A stretch of 64,000 nt of DNA. Source: Moritella sp. 24 (lineage in GTDB: Bacteria; Pseudomonadota; Gammaproteobacteria; Enterobacterales; Moritellaceae). This document shows positions 39,388 through 49,442 of the stretch, one piece after another. The stretch's first letter is position 1. Each line of letters opens with the position of its first letter. The position numbers and the translations under genes were made by a program. The stretch lies in contig NZ_CP056123.1 of NCBI RefSeq assembly GCF_018219155.1, forward strand, positions 1,497,505 through 1,561,504. Reading direction: 5' to 3'. Under the pieces are notes generated by a model. That model was not told the origin of the DNA and made no database searches. It worked only from the letters and a program-made list of their open reading frames with translations.

Positions 39388-39693
39388 ATGGTTACTTGTT
39401 ATTTAAGGTATGTGATTGACGCATCGAAGATAAAAGAGTTTGAAGCGTACGCAAAAATGTGGATCCCACTGGTTGAAAAGTTTGGGGGCCAACATAATGG
39501 CTACTTCTTACCATCAGAGGGGGCGAACAATATTGCTTTAGCGTTATTTACGTTCCCAAGTTTAGCCACGTACGAAGAATATCGAATTAAATCTTTTGAT
39601 GACCAAGCGTGTATCAATGCGTTTAAGTTCGCAGAAGAAACAAGCTGCATCGTGAGTTACGAACGTAGCTTTTTTAGACCTGTATTTGATTAG
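39388..39693 (+). CDS. NIPSNAP-family protein
   Basis: This 101-residue protein has a ferredoxin-like dimeric alpha/beta-barrel pattern: TCYLRYVIDASKIKEFEAYA, HNGYFLPSEGANNIALALF, and a closing SYERSFFRPVF. It is typical of NIPSNAP. AAAGGAG lies before the ATG. Function is unknown in bacteria. A weak stem-loop (GCGTCATCT with AGATGGCGC) follows the stop near 39699. Confidence 0.82.
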   Translation: MVTCYLRYVIDASKIKEFEAYAKMWIPLVEKFGGQHNGYFLPSEGANNIALALFTFPSLATYEEYRIKSFDDQACINAFKFAEETSCIVSYERSFFRPVFD

Positions 39694-39757
39694 CAGGATG
39701 CGTCATCTATTCAAGATGGCGCGTTCTATAATAAGGGGATCACGCGGGAGAATGTAG

Positions 39758-40267
39758 ATGTTACTGACAGAGCGACTTATATTACGACTGTTTGTAGAAA
39801 GTGATAAATGTGCTGTTGTTTCCCTATTGAAAAATGCGGATTTTATGGCGTATTCTCCAACAGGTGTGATGAACGAATCGCAAGCCGAATCCCGCTTTGA
39901 ATCACTTCTTAATGCCTTTGAGTATCACGGTATTGGTAAATTGGCCGTGATCGAACAATCGACGAATGATTTAATTGGCTATTGTGGTATTGAGTCGTTC
40001 GAATATCAAAATGTTGCCACTGTAGAGCTCGGTTATCGTTTAGCACTTTCAGCGAGAGGTAAAGGTTATGCATTTGAAGCCTGCCAAGCGGTATTAGGAT
40101 TTGCTCGTGAGTTGGGTTATCAGCAGGTTTTAGCGCTAACTGAATCAGAAAATATCACTTCTCAACATATACTTTTCAAACTCGGTTTTGAATCGAGAGA
40201 GAAAGGTGTATATCAAGGCATGCCTATCCAGTATTTTGAAAAGTGTATTCTTCATCCTCTCGGTTAA
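39758..40267 (+). CDS. GNAT-family N-acetyltransferase (RimJ/RimL-like)
   Basis: This 169-residue enzyme transfers an acetyl group from acetyl-CoA. It starts LLTERLILRLFVESDKCAVV, typical of the RimJ/RimL group. The acetyl-CoA loop is LALSARGKGYAFEACQAVL near residues 105-122, and the closing segment is ESENITSQHILFKLGFE. GGGAG precedes the ATG. The acceptor is unknown. Confidence 0.88.
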   Translation: MLLTERLILRLFVESDKCAVVSLLKNADFMAYSPTGVMNESQAESRFESLLNAFEYHGIGKLAVIEQSTNDLIGYCGIESFEYQNVATVELGYRLALSARGKGYAFEACQAVLGFARELGYQQVLALTESENITSQHILFKLGFESREKGVYQGMPIQYFEKCILHPLG

Positions 40268-40418
40268 ATTACATGATCCCTATATATTGATATTTTAAGC
40301 GGCCCTTTAATAGGCTCAATAAAGTATGGTTTTATTGCCATTCAATTGTGATTTCAACACTATGTTGATAGTTTCGTTTCGACTTTTACTCAAACAAACG
40401 GACAAGGAATACTTCGCA

Positions 40419-41771
40419 ATGGATGCAGAATTAAAACCAAAAATAATTAAAGGTACACTCGCAGGACTTGTTGTATTAGTCATGATTTATGTACTTTCTC
40501 AATCATTCTTTTATGCCGAACCTGGGTATATCTACCATGTACGAACTGTCACGGGTAATGAAGCTGTCGTCACAGAGATTGGCTACAAATTCTATCCATT
40601 TGGTCGTTATAACTCTTGGAAGCGTGCTATGACTGTACAGGCTGCTTCAGGCTCGATTAAACATGCAATAACTGCTGAAAGAGACCCAGATGCAGCATCT
40701 GCAAGTTTACCGCCAATGAGTATCATGTTTTTAGATCAAGTGGATGCTAAAGCGGAAGCCACCGTGCGTTTTTCTATTCCTTCCGATGAAGAAGGATTCC
40801 TCGAGTTGGCCCATGAGTATCGATCTCCTGAAAACTTGTTACGAACGGCGTTACTGCCTGCGTTTAAGGAAACATTACAAGCTAATGCATCGCTAATGAC
40901 TGCCGAAGAATACTATGCTGGTGGACGTACTGAGTTTAACTCTGAATTTGAACATCAAATGAATAATGGAATTTATTTAGTAAAACGTGAAGAGGTGGTG
41001 GTTAGCTCTCAGAAGACAGCTTCTGCGTCTGCAAACGCTGCATTAGGTAGTGATCAGGAAAAGTACGGAGAAGATACAAAAACGATATTTGTGGTTCGTA
41101 AAGTACTGGATACAGATGGTTTACCCCAGCGAAAAACTCAGCGATTTACTGATTTTGGTATTACGGTTGTATCTGCACTAATTACGGACATGAACCCGAA
41201 TCAGAAGTTTATCGAGCGTATGCAATTGAAGCAAAAAGCATCAGCAGACAGAGCGATTGCGCGCGAACAACGTGTACAAGAAGAAGAACAGCGCTTACTC
41301 GTTATAGCACGTGGTGAGCGTGAAGTTGCTGAACGACAAGCACAATCAAAAGTAGATCAAATCCAAAAAACAACAGAAGCTGAAACGGATAAGCAACTGG
41401 CTATAACGATGGCTGAAAAATTAAAAGCAGAAGCAGAAATTCATCGAGAAACAGCACAAATCAATTTCGACAAAGCCATCATCGAAGCGAAAACACAGCG
41501 CACACTGGCTGACGCAGAGGCATATCAAAAAGAGGTGATCTTACAGGCAGATAATGCGTTAGCACAAAAGCTAGATGCGGAGATTAAGATCCAACAATTG
41601 TGGGCACAAGCTTATGCTAAGCGACAAGTACCGACGAATGTCTTTGGTAGCGGTGGTGGTGCAGGTGGTGCGCCAGTCGGTAATGATTATGAAACCAAAG
41701 CCTTTATGCAAATGCTTACGTTAGACGCAGCTAAAAGGTTAAGTTATGAGCGTAATTTAGTGAAAGAGTAG
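40419..41771 (+). CDS. SPFH/band-7-domain membrane protein
   Basis: This 450-residue protein has one N-terminal membrane helix (GTLAGLVVLVMIYVLSQSFF), an SPFH-like domain up to about residue 270, and then a long charged coiled coil of flotillin type. The last part contains a Gly-rich stretch (GSGGGAGGAP). The start at 40419 has AAGGA upstream. A longer frame from 40326 adds 31 residues without a ribosome site. Such proteins form membrane-bound oligomers that organise membrane proteins or proteases. No NfeD or HflK/C partner is adjacent. Confidence 0.8.
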   Translation: MDAELKPKIIKGTLAGLVVLVMIYVLSQSFFYAEPGYIYHVRTVTGNEAVVTEIGYKFYPFGRYNSWKRAMTVQAASGSIKHAITAERDPDAASASLPPMSIMFLDQVDAKAEATVRFSIPSDEEGFLELAHEYRSPENLLRTALLPAFKETLQANASLMTAEEYYAGGRTEFNSEFEHQMNNGIYLVKREEVVVSSQKTASASANAALGSDQEKYGEDTKTIFVVRKVLDTDGLPQRKTQRFTDFGITVVSALITDMNPNQKFIERMQLKQKASADRAIAREQRVQEEEQRLLVIARGEREVAERQAQSKVDQIQKTTEAETDKQLAITMAEKLKAEAEIHRETAQINFDKAIIEAKTQRTLADAEAYQKEVILQADNALAQKLDAEIKIQQLWAQAYAKRQVPTNVFGSGGGAGGAPVGNDYETKAFMQMLTLDAAKRLSYERNLVKE

Positions 41772-41861
41772 AGGTGGATATTAACCATTTCTCGCCTTTT
41801 TTATTTTTTTGTCTTACACTGATTTTGAATTTATACCCCCAAGTAAAACAAAGGAAAAAAC

Positions 41862-42140
41862 ATGGCTCTAGCAACTGCACGACACATTTTAGTAAACGAC
41901 GAAGCAAAATGTAATGAACTAAAAGCACAAATTGAAGCTGGTGCTGATTTTGCTGACGTTGCGAAGCAAAATTCAAACTGTCCTTCAGGCGCTAAAGGCG
42001 GTGATTTAGGTCAGTTCGGTCCTGGTATGATGGTACCTGAGTTCGATAAAGTTGTATTTTCAGCGCCTGTAAACACAGTTCAAGGCCCAGTGAAAACACA
42101 ATTCGGTTATCATTTATTAGAAGTTACTAGCCGTAGCTAA
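41862..42140 (+). CDS. ppiC: Parvulin-type peptidyl-prolyl isomerase PpiC
   Basis: This 92-residue cytoplasmic enzyme catalyses cis-trans isomerisation of proline bonds. It is a single parvulin domain: ATARHILVNDEAKCNELKAQ, NCPSGAKGGDLGQFGPGMMV, FSAPVNTVQGPVKTQFGYHL. Length matches E. coli PpiC (93). AAAGGAAAAAAC lies before the ATG. A stem-loop at 42156-42177 (CTCGCATC with GATGCGAG) follows, without a T-run. Confidence 0.94.
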   Translation: MALATARHILVNDEAKCNELKAQIEAGADFADVAKQNSNCPSGAKGGDLGQFGPGMMVPEFDKVVFSAPVNTVQGPVKTQFGYHLLEVTSRS

Positions 42141-42384
42141 TAATAAATTATGTTTCTCGCATCGTTCGTGATGCGAGGAATATACCTGCTATTCAAATCA
42201 AGATTAAACTTCGCACGATATTTTATTGCCTCCCTGTTTCAAGATAAAGCGTATTTTGTTTCTATCTATACCGCTTGTATAACGATGCTAGCTGGGTAAT
42301 ATTTACGGTATTACTTCCTATTGTGCATGTTTACCGTTCTTTGAGTTTTACTCTAACTACTTAATTATTTTTAAAGGCATTTCT

Positions 42385-43272
42385 TTGATTAACTCCCATA
42401 AATACACACTAGCAGGTTGCTTCGCTATTTTACTTTGGAGCACCATTGTTGGGCTTATCCGTAACGTTGCAGAACAGTTAGGACCTATTGGTGGCGCAGC
42501 GATGATTTACACTGTTAGTTCAGTGTTTTTGCTGATTGTTTTAGGTGCGCCGAAGTTAAAGCTTTTCCCGCCTCGATATTTAGTCATTGGTGGTGGACTG
42601 TTTGTTAGTTATGAAATTTGCTTGTCGTTAGCATTGGGTATGGCAAACGATGGTACCCAAGCGGTAGAGATGGGCGTGATTAATTATTTGTGGCCTTCAC
42701 TTACGGTATTACTTGCGGTATTTATCAGTAACAAACCCGTCAACAAACTACTTTATCCGGCAATTGCCTTATCCTTTTTTGGCGTAGCATGGACAGTGGG
42801 TGGTGATGAAGGTATTTCGATTAGCCAATTAGCCAGTAATATAGCAACGAATCCGGCGAGTTACTCTATGGCATTTATTGGCGCGTTTATTTGGGCGCTG
42901 TATTGCAATATAACTAAGAAACTTGCTAACGGTATGAATGGTATTACGTGGTTTTTTATTGGCACTGCGATAGCGTTGTGGATCAAGTATTTAATCAGCA
43001 ATGAACCTGCGATGGAGTTTACCACTGAAGCTAGCTTCGACTTGTTACTCGCGGGTATTGTGATGGGCAGCGGCTATGCACTGTGGAATATCGGTATTAT
43101 TGGTGGCAATATGGTGTTTTTAGCCACGTTATCTTATTTCACACCGATCTTATCGACTTTCTTTTCGGCCATGATATTAGATATCGAATTGACGACTAAG
43201 TTCTGGCAAGGGGTCATTATGGTGACAATCGCGTCGTTAATTTGCTGGTGGTTGACGCGAGAGAAGTCTTAG
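42385..43272 (+). CDS. yddG: YddG-like aromatic amino acid exporter (DMT superfamily)
   Basis: This 295-residue inner-membrane transporter has ten hydrophobic helices in two EamA-type halves. Characteristic segments are AGCFAILLWSTIVGLIRNVA at the start and GVINYLWPSLTVLLAVF. GSGYALWNIGIIGGNM lies in the second half. E. coli YddG (293 residues) exports aromatic amino acids and other compounds. The start is TTG at 42385 with AAAGGC upstream. The stop is overlapped by the 5' arm of an inverted repeat (43261-43268 with 43283-43290) that may end transcription. Confidence 0.88.
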   Translation: MINSHKYTLAGCFAILLWSTIVGLIRNVAEQLGPIGGAAMIYTVSSVFLLIVLGAPKLKLFPPRYLVIGGGLFVSYEICLSLALGMANDGTQAVEMGVINYLWPSLTVLLAVFISNKPVNKLLYPAIALSFFGVAWTVGGDEGISISQLASNIATNPASYSMAFIGAFIWALYCNITKKLANGMNGITWFFIGTAIALWIKYLISNEPAMEFTTEASFDLLLAGIVMGSGYALWNIGIIGGNMVFLATLSYFTPILSTFFSAMILDIELTTKFWQGVIMVTIASLICWWLTREKS

Positions 43273-43312
43273 GTTCATTCTGGACTTCTCATTAAACTTA
43301 ATAGTTCGGTAG

Positions 43313-44590
43313 TTAATATTGTTTACGGTTCTTATTGTAAGGCTGATGGCACCATCTGTCACGGCCTGAACTCTTTGCTTCATAGAGTGCGTTATCAGCA
43401 GTTTTCGCCATGTCTTTCATCGTAGAACCATCAAAATCAGTCACTAAAGTAGACCCTATGCTACAGGTTATTTTAATGTCCTTATGCTGTGGTATTTCTA
43501 TTTTTCTGACGCTCACCAGTACACGTTCAATTATTTTATCTAATTCACTATTTGATACATTTGTTAAAATAATGGCAAACTCTTCCCCACCTATACGGGC
43601 ATGAAAATCTTTACCTTGTCGGAGTGTCGATGATACTGCATTTACGGTTGCGACTAAGCATTCATCACCGACGTCGTGGCCATAACGATCATTGATTTGT
43701 TTAAAGTGGTCTAAGTCATAAATGATGATCGCCATCGGTAGATGTGTTTGGCTATGTTGATTCATGATGCCGTCACAGAACTCTTCATATGACCGACGAT
43801 TCGCAATTAATGTGAGTGAATCCGTGTGTGCCATTTCATTGAGTATTGTCGTTCTCAATTTAACTTTTTGGTCTAATTCTCGAGACAGGTGGTGGGTTCG
43901 TTTTAGCGTGATGAACATGCACACCAAGCTAATAACGGAAAACGCCATGAAGATAATATAGGAGTATTGAACTATTGTGGTGAGCTCTTCATTATCACCA
44001 TTTAATGGTACCGTTACCCCAATCGCGCCACGAAGGTCGCCGACTTGCCAATCCTTTTTAGGGCTGTCAGGGTGATAATTATGACAATTCACACAGCTTG
44101 GTTCCATAAAAATAGCCTTGGCGTAGCGCAGTACTGATTTTCCTTCCTGTGTTTCAATCCGCTCAAAAACGGGATTTGATGCACTTAGTTTGGCAAGCGC
44201 ATCATGCTGAAAACTATCTTTTGGGCCACCGGTTAAGGCTCTACTTTTAAATGGATACTGACTGTATGTGTGTACAATCATACCTGTTTCAGCACTTGAG
44301 ATGTCTTCACCTAGCTCAATTGCAAATGTCGCAGGGTTTGGAATTGAAAGTGGCTTGCCGTGATATAAGGGCTCAACAGTAATATCTGGGTGTGCTCTTA
44401 ATTTTGTTATACGTGCGCTGTACGAAACACGAGATTGGTTGACTGCTGTCGCTAATATTTCAGCTGTTCGAGTTGCTAATACGGCCGTCGTTGAGTATTG
44501 AAATTTTTGTACTGCAAATAGAGAAATACTGGCCATCAGCATAAAAATAATACTGAAAAAAGCGATAGCATGAGTTTGGGTTATCTTCAT
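43313..44590 (-). CDS. Membrane diguanylate cyclase with periplasmic haem-motif (DUF3365-like) sensor
   Basis: The 425-residue protein has an N-terminal helix, a periplasmic domain of about 190 residues and a second helix (IIFMAFSVISLVCMFITL), then a GGDEF domain. The periplasmic part contains CVNCHNYHPDSPKKDW, a CxxCH c-type haem site, in a Tll0287/DUF3365-like context. The catalytic loop is ARIGGEEFAIIL (GGEEF), with DLDHFKQINDRYGHDVGDE ahead of it. An active cyclase making c-di-GMP is predicted, possibly responding to redox, NO or oxygen. It converges on yddG. Confidence 0.9.
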   Translation of the reverse strand: MKITQTHAIAFFSIIFMLMASISLFAVQKFQYSTTAVLATRTAEILATAVNQSRVSYSARITKLRAHPDITVEPLYHGKPLSIPNPATFAIELGEDISSAETGMIVHTYSQYPFKSRALTGGPKDSFQHDALAKLSASNPVFERIETQEGKSVLRYAKAIFMEPSCVNCHNYHPDSPKKDWQVGDLRGAIGVTVPLNGDNEELTTIVQYSYIIFMAFSVISLVCMFITLKRTHHLSRELDQKVKLRTTILNEMAHTDSLTLIANRRSYEEFCDGIMNQHSQTHLPMAIIIYDLDHFKQINDRYGHDVGDECLVATVNAVSSTLRQGKDFHARIGGEEFAIILTNVSNSELDKIIERVLVSVRKIEIPQHKDIKITCSIGSTLVTDFDGSTMKDMAKTADNALYEAKSSGRDRWCHQPYNKNRKQY

Positions 44591-44900
44591 TTTATTTGTT
44601 ACCGCTTTAGGGCTAAGTGATTATGTTGATTCAATGGTAATTGATTCAGCGGGGAATTATTGAATAGATGACAGATGGGGTGACAGACAACACAGTTTTG
44701 TTTGGTATTACAGCGTAGTCATAAATTATGTTGTGATACCTTGTTATCAATTAAATTAGTGGTGAAATAAAAGACAGTGTGAGTTGATCACTTGTTGGTT
44801 ATATTTTGTAAATGCTAATAATATATAAATTGAATCTTAGCGTATTTTTGCAGTCTAATGGTTTCAACCGTTACGTTAAAACAAACAAATAGGCGATAAC
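44591..44900. other. Intergenic region between divergent cyclase and yccF
   Basis: About 310 AT-rich bases without a gene. Promoters for both flanking genes must lie here. No operator was recognised. Confidence 0.4.
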
Positions 44901-45341
44901 ATGAGAACACTTGGCAATATAATCTGGTTTTTATTTGGTGGTGCGGTAATGGGACTTGCGTGGGTTTTCTTCGGCTTACTCGCGTTTATCAGTATTATTG
45001 GTATTCCGTGGGGACGTTCTTGTTTTGTAATCGCAGGATTCTCATTTTTCCCATTTGGTAAAGAAGCGATATTTCGTGATGAATTAACCCGTGCAGAAGA
45101 TATCGGTACTGGCAGCTTCGGTTTTATTGGTAATGCGTTGTGGTTTATCTTTGCGGGAGTTTGGTTGGCGTTAGGGCATTTAGCATCAGCGATCGCATGT
45201 TTCGTGACGATTATCGGTATTCCGTTTGCACTACAGCATTTGAAGTTAGCGGTTATCTCGCTTGCTCCAATAGGCCAAACTATTGTAGATAAAGACGTTG
45301 CGGCAATGGCGCGCTATAAAAACAATAAATTTAAGCTTTAA
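44901..45341 (+). CDS. yccF: YccF-family inner-membrane protein
   Basis: This 146-residue protein has two copies of the YccF repeat. RTLGNIIWFLFGGAVMGLAW begins the first and SIIGIPWGRSCFVIAGFSFF ends it. GNALWFIFAGVWLALGHLAS starts the second, which ends TIIGIPFALQHLKLAVISLA. Four helices are predicted. The role is not established. The duplicated IGIP motif makes the family call secure. Confidence 0.92.
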   Translation: MRTLGNIIWFLFGGAVMGLAWVFFGLLAFISIIGIPWGRSCFVIAGFSFFPFGKEAIFRDELTRAEDIGTGSFGFIGNALWFIFAGVWLALGHLASAIACFVTIIGIPFALQHLKLAVISLAPIGQTIVDKDVAAMARYKNNKFKL

Positions 45342-45646
45342 TAAAAATACATAGCATAATGAATAAAATATTATAAAAGGCGTGAAATTAAGTGTAAAAG
45401 GCGTAGAATATTGGCTCTACAATACGATCCACTTTAAACACGATGAAAGGAGTTGTTAAATAACGTGATAATTACGCCGCCTTAGCCCCTGAACTTCCCT
45501 CTTTTAGCTTTATAGCTACCAAGTATCATACTTGCACTCGCGCTCTGTCTTACTGTTTTTCAGTGACTTCCTGCGCCCTAAATTTATAACTTAATTTTTC
45601 AGGTCCCTGAATCGCTTTCGGCTACCTGATGAAAAGTAGAGATTTA
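45342..45646. other. Leader region of the SulP gene
   Basis: About 300 bases without a gene. The last 150 are pyrimidine-rich and contain a short inverted repeat, CAGGT at about 45600 with ACCTG at about 45624. It could be a long 5' leader. No known riboswitch was recognised. Confidence 0.35.
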
Positions 45647-47137
45647 ATGTTTAAACAATTCAAAACCGATTGGATGTCTAACATCCGCGGCGACTTGCTG
45701 TCTGGCGTTGTCGTTGCACTTGCACTTATTCCCGAAGCTATCGCTTTTTCTATCATTGCTGGCGTTGACCCTAAGGTTGGCTTATACGCTTCATTCAGTA
45801 TTTGCGTTATCGTTGCGTTTACTGGCGCAAGAGCTGGCATGATATCCGGAGCAACTGGTGCGATGGCCTTATTAATGGTTACTTTAGTCAAAGATTATGG
45901 CTTGGAATATCTACTGGCCGCATCACTTCTCACTGGTATTATTCAAATAGCGATAGGCTATCTCAGATTAGCAGACTTGATGCGGTTCGTTTCTCGTTCT
46001 GTGATTACTGGTTTCGTTAATGCGTTGGCGATACTTATCCTTGTGGCACAACTTCCTGAATTGACCAATGTAAGTTGGCATGTCTATGCTATGACGGGGC
46101 TCGGGTTAGCTGTGCTTTATCTATTTCCGAGAATACCTAAGCTTGGTAAGCTGATCCCATCTCCACTTGTGTGTATCGTATTACTGACTGTTATTGTCAT
46201 GTATACCGGTATTGATATTCGCACTGTCGGTGATTTGGGGAGTTTACCGGATTCATTACCCATATTTCTTTGGCCTGATGTACCTATCACGCTTGAAACC
46301 TTATGGATAATCTTACCTTACTCTTTAGGGTTGGCGACGGTCGGACTACTTGAATCTATGATGACGGCGAGTATTGTCGATGACTTAACGGATACATTAA
46401 GTGACAAGAGTAGAGAGTGTAAAGGCCAAGGTATTGCGAATATTGGTGCGTCTTTAATGGGCGGTATGGCTGGTTGCGCGATGATTGGTCAATCTATTAT
46501 TAATATCAAATCGGGTGGGCTAGGTCGATTGTCTAGTTTGGCTGCAGGGATATTCTTACTGATTATGGTCGTGTTTTTAGGTGAATGGGTGAAGCTGATT
46601 CCAATGTCGGCGCTGGTGGCTGTAATGATTATGGTGGCTATTAGTACCTTCTCTTGGAACTCGATTTCAGATCTTAAGCATCACCCTTTATCGACCAATA
46701 TGGTTATGTTGTCAACGATGGTAGTGGTTGTGGTCACTCATAACTTGGCGCTTGGTGTATTAGCTGGAGTAGTCTTGGCATCGCTATTTTATGCGAATAA
46801 AAGCCGACATATATTGGCAGTTAGAGACGATGTGATTATAGAGGATGAGCATGTCACCCATAAGGTTCATGGCCAAATATTCTTTGCTTCAGCAGATCAT
46901 TTTATCGGGTTATTTGAATTTGAAAAGATGGCCAATAGGATCACGCTAGATCTGTCTGATGCACACTTTTGGGATATTACCTCGGTTGCAGCATTAGATA
47001 AGGTGATATTTAAATTTAGGAAGTTGGGCGCGGTTGTAGACATAATAGGGATGAATGATAGTAGTGAAACACTGATCAGTAAATTCGCAATTTATGATAA
47101 ACCAGAGCTACAAAATAGCACTGCGATGAGTCACTAG
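45647..47137 (+). CDS. SulP-family anion transporter with C-terminal STAS domain
   Basis: This 496-residue inner-membrane transporter has about twelve helices. The signature is [20 protein letters not shown] near the start, followed by [20 protein letters not shown]. The cytoplasmic STAS domain begins around residue 400 ([18 protein letters not shown]) and has [20 protein letters not shown]. Sulphate, bicarbonate or another anion is possible; sequence does not decide. The ATG at 45647 is preferred to one at 45629 because AGAGA lies upstream. Confidence 0.88.
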   Translation: MFKQFKTDWMSNIRGDLLSGVVVALALIPEAIAFSIIAGVDPKVGLYASFSICVIVAFTGARAGMISGATGAMALLMVTLVKDYGLEYLLAASLLTGIIQIAIGYLRLADLMRFVSRSVITGFVNALAILILVAQLPELTNVSWHVYAMTGLGLAVLYLFPRIPKLGKLIPSPLVCIVLLTVIVMYTGIDIRTVGDLGSLPDSLPIFLWPDVPITLETLWIILPYSLGLATVGLLESMMTASIVDDLTDTLSDKSRECKGQGIANIGASLMGGMAGCAMIGQSIINIKSGGLGRLSSLAAGIFLLIMVVFLGEWVKLIPMSALVAVMIMVAISTFSWNSISDLKHHPLSTNMVMLSTMVVVVVTHNLALGVLAGVVLASLFYANKSRHILAVRDDVIIEDEHVTHKVHGQIFFASADHFIGLFEFEKMANRITLDLSDAHFWDITSVAALDKVIFKFRKLGAVVDIIGMNDSSETLISKFAIYDKPELQNSTAMSH

Positions 47138-47186
47138 TGGTGTTATTTTCGATAATGGCCTAACAAACCAGACTATCGATTATTTT

Positions 47187-47210
47187 GTGCAGCCATCAGG
47201 CTGCACTTTT
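47187..47210 (+). terminator. Rho-independent terminator of the SulP gene
   Basis: GTGCAGCC pairs perfectly with GGCTGCAC around ATCA, then TTTTATATT follows. It lies 50 bases after the SulP stop and ahead of the converging LRR-kinase gene. Confidence 0.88.
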
Positions 47211-47254
47211 ATATTAAATAATTATATCAGACGAAAATAGCGCCCTTTTAATTT

Positions 47255-48493
47255 TTAACCAACACGTAGTTTCAGATGCTTAAACACATCATTTTCTTTA
47301 TCTTCCTCAGCACACACACTTAATAAATCATCAATAAAGTGCAATAGAGCACGATTCTCAATTTGTTTCACTTGCGCTTGCTGTGTTTCAGTTAGCATGT
47401 GATACATGGTTGCGGCACCAAAATCACCAAAGATGATATTCGCATCCACATCAAATAAGGTATTGTGCGCGTACAGATCACCGTGACAAACTTGATTGTC
47501 GTGTAAATGGGTAAACACCTCATCCATTTGCGAGACGATCTTGTCAATTTGAGTGATAGATAAAGTAAAGTCAGTTGGGAAAGTATCACGCGTACAGCTG
47601 TTAAAGCATGGCGGCAGACCTAAATTAGCGTAGTGAGCAGGGATCAAGTTCATGATCAGTGCTAAGTAACCGTCTTCTTTTACCTGTGCCAATGACTGTA
47701 CTAGGCTAGGGTGGTTACCGACTTTCAAGCAAGCTTGTAACTCATCTTCTGGATAACCATCACTGGTCACTTCGCCCTTAAATACTTTTACCGCGATCTC
47801 ATCAGGGAATTGCGTTTGTTGTTCATTCCACACGGCTTTTGAAATCACGCCTGATGCGCCTTGGCCCAGTACGTTTTGTAATGTATAGCTTGATGATACT
47901 AACTGCGGAACAGTATCAATACATACATCTGATTGGCTAAACGGATTACCCGAGAATGCAAACCAAGCTAGTTTAGGCAAGCCAAACAACTGTTCTGGGC
48001 ATGCGGTTAGTCGATTCGCTGAGATACGTACCAGTTCAAGGTTATGACACTGAGACATAGTTTGAGGCAATTCTGTTAAACAGTTACCTGCTAATGCTAA
48101 CTTTTGTAAGCGTGGACGTTCACCTAATGAATCTGGTAAAACCTCAATGCGGTTATCTGTTAAGATCAACCAGCGTAATTTCACGGGTAGTGAATTTTCA
48201 GGTACTTGGTTAATTTGGTTTGATTTAAAGCCAACCATTTCTAGGTTCGGGCATTGACCAAGTACTTCTGGTAGGGTTACAAATAAGTTGTTTGATGCAA
48301 ACAAGATCTTCAACTTAGTCAACTGGGCAATCTCAGCAGGTAGCGTGGTTAACTGGTTATTTGATAAATCGAGGATCTCTAAGCTATCGGCCAGTGACAA
48401 GATTTCGAGTGGGAACGTTGTTAGGTTTTCAGATAAAGCTAAACGCTTAATACCTGTTAATTCACCCGATTTTAGCTGAGATAGAGTATGCAA
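47255..48493 (-). CDS. Leucine-rich-repeat protein kinase
   Basis: This 412-residue cytoplasmic protein joins about seven LRRs (residues 15-195; unit pattern LEILDLSNNQLTTLPAEIAQ) to a protein-kinase domain. Kinase motifs are the Gly loop LGQGASGVISKA, the VAIK-type Lys in IAVKVFKG, the catalytic HGDLYAHN (HxDxxxxN) and FGDFGAAT (DFG). The kinase is compact and ends soon after the DFG region. The start is TTG at 48493 with a weak ribosome site. No cognate phosphatase or substrate is adjacent. The plant-style LRR-kinase order is known in some gammaproteobacteria. Confidence 0.88.
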   Translation of the reverse strand: MHTLSQLKSGELTGIKRLALSENLTTFPLEILSLADSLEILDLSNNQLTTLPAEIAQLTKLKILFASNNLFVTLPEVLGQCPNLEMVGFKSNQINQVPENSLPVKLRWLILTDNRIEVLPDSLGERPRLQKLALAGNCLTELPQTMSQCHNLELVRISANRLTACPEQLFGLPKLAWFAFSGNPFSQSDVCIDTVPQLVSSSYTLQNVLGQGASGVISKAVWNEQQTQFPDEIAVKVFKGEVTSDGYPEDELQACLKVGNHPSLVQSLAQVKEDGYLALIMNLIPAHYANLGLPPCFNSCTRDTFPTDFTLSITQIDKIVSQMDEVFTHLHDNQVCHGDLYAHNTLFDVDANIIFGDFGAATMYHMLTETQQAQVKQIENRALLHFIDDLLSVCAEEDKENDVFKHLKLRVG

Positions 48494-48602
48494 AATAATT
48501 TAGCCCGTGTTAGAAAGATACAAAACCGGGCTAGTTTACTCGAAAATGACTGAAAAGGGGAATCTCTGCGATATTTAGGCAAAAGTAGCATGGCTACATC
48601 CG

Positions 48603-49421
48603 TTATGATACGGCATTGTTTTTAGCTAAAGAGTCTTCAGCTTCGTTGTCATCTCGTTTGGCAATCTTATGTCCATCTTCAGTACAGCCTGCTTTCCAAT
48701 AACTGCTGATGTAAATATTACCTTTGTCCACGTCTTTATCATTTCTGAAGTAAGCACGTAGGGCGCGCATATCTGAAAACTCACAAGCACACCAAACAGA
48801 GACTTCACCTTTCTGCCAAGTTAACGCTTTCACTTGATCAAGTAAATTTGTTTTAGTTTTATTAGCGACAACCCAAATTATCTCAATACCATCAGGTTTA
48901 ATTAAGACTTGCTTGTCATCTTCATGGTTAATTTCGATAACCGCATAACCATTGGCTGTTGTTGGTAGTTTAGTGAGCTGTGCAGATAGAGCTGGGATTG
49001 CAGTCATGTCTGCGACTAAAAAGTACCAATCGGTATCAATATTAACAGGTTTAAGCATTCCTGGCCCTGCAACCGAAATAGTATTTCCGATGCTTACAGA
49101 TTGTGACCATGCTGCTGCAAACCCACCACTGCAATTATCAATTTCTGCGTGCTCATGACGCACAAAATCAACATCTAATTGATTGAGCGATTGGCGTAAA
49201 TGACGGATGGTATAAGTGCGCATTTTTGGACGTTCATCTGCCCTAAGCGTTGAAATATCAGTATCACCTTGCTCTGTGAACAGAAGTTTAATGTAGCCAC
49301 CTGCTGCATCAGCGGGAAAATCAGACAAGTCGTCAGCCTGAAAACTGATACGTTGCATGTTCGGTGTTAACTGTTGGCTGTCTATGACGGTTAATAATCT
49401 GCTGTTTGGTTTCTTACTCAT
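48603..49421 (-). CDS. Siderophore-interacting protein (ViuB/SIP family ferric reductase)
   Basis: This 272-residue cytoplasmic flavoprotein should release iron from imported ferric siderophore. The FAD-binding segment is MRTYTIRHL near residue 68. Next is VDFVRHEHAEIDNCSGGFAA, which is typical of the family, and SVAGPGMLKPV. The C-terminal NAD(P)-binding part has VWCACEFSDMRALRAYFRND. AGGGG precedes the ATG. It is the last gene of the import operon, 21 bases after the ATPase gene. Confidence 0.92.
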   Translation of the reverse strand: MSKKPNSRLLTVIDSQQLTPNMQRISFQADDLSDFPADAAGGYIKLLFTEQGDTDISTLRADERPKMRTYTIRHLRQSLNQLDVDFVRHEHAEIDNCSGGFAAAWSQSVSIGNTISVAGPGMLKPVNIDTDWYFLVADMTAIPALSAQLTKLPTTANGYAVIEINHEDDKQVLIKPDGIEIIWVVANKTKTNLLDQVKALTWQKGEVSVWCACEFSDMRALRAYFRNDKDVDKGNIYISSYWKAGCTEDGHKIAKRDDNEAEDSLAKNNAVS

Positions 49422-49442
49422 ATATTTACCCCTAATGATCCG

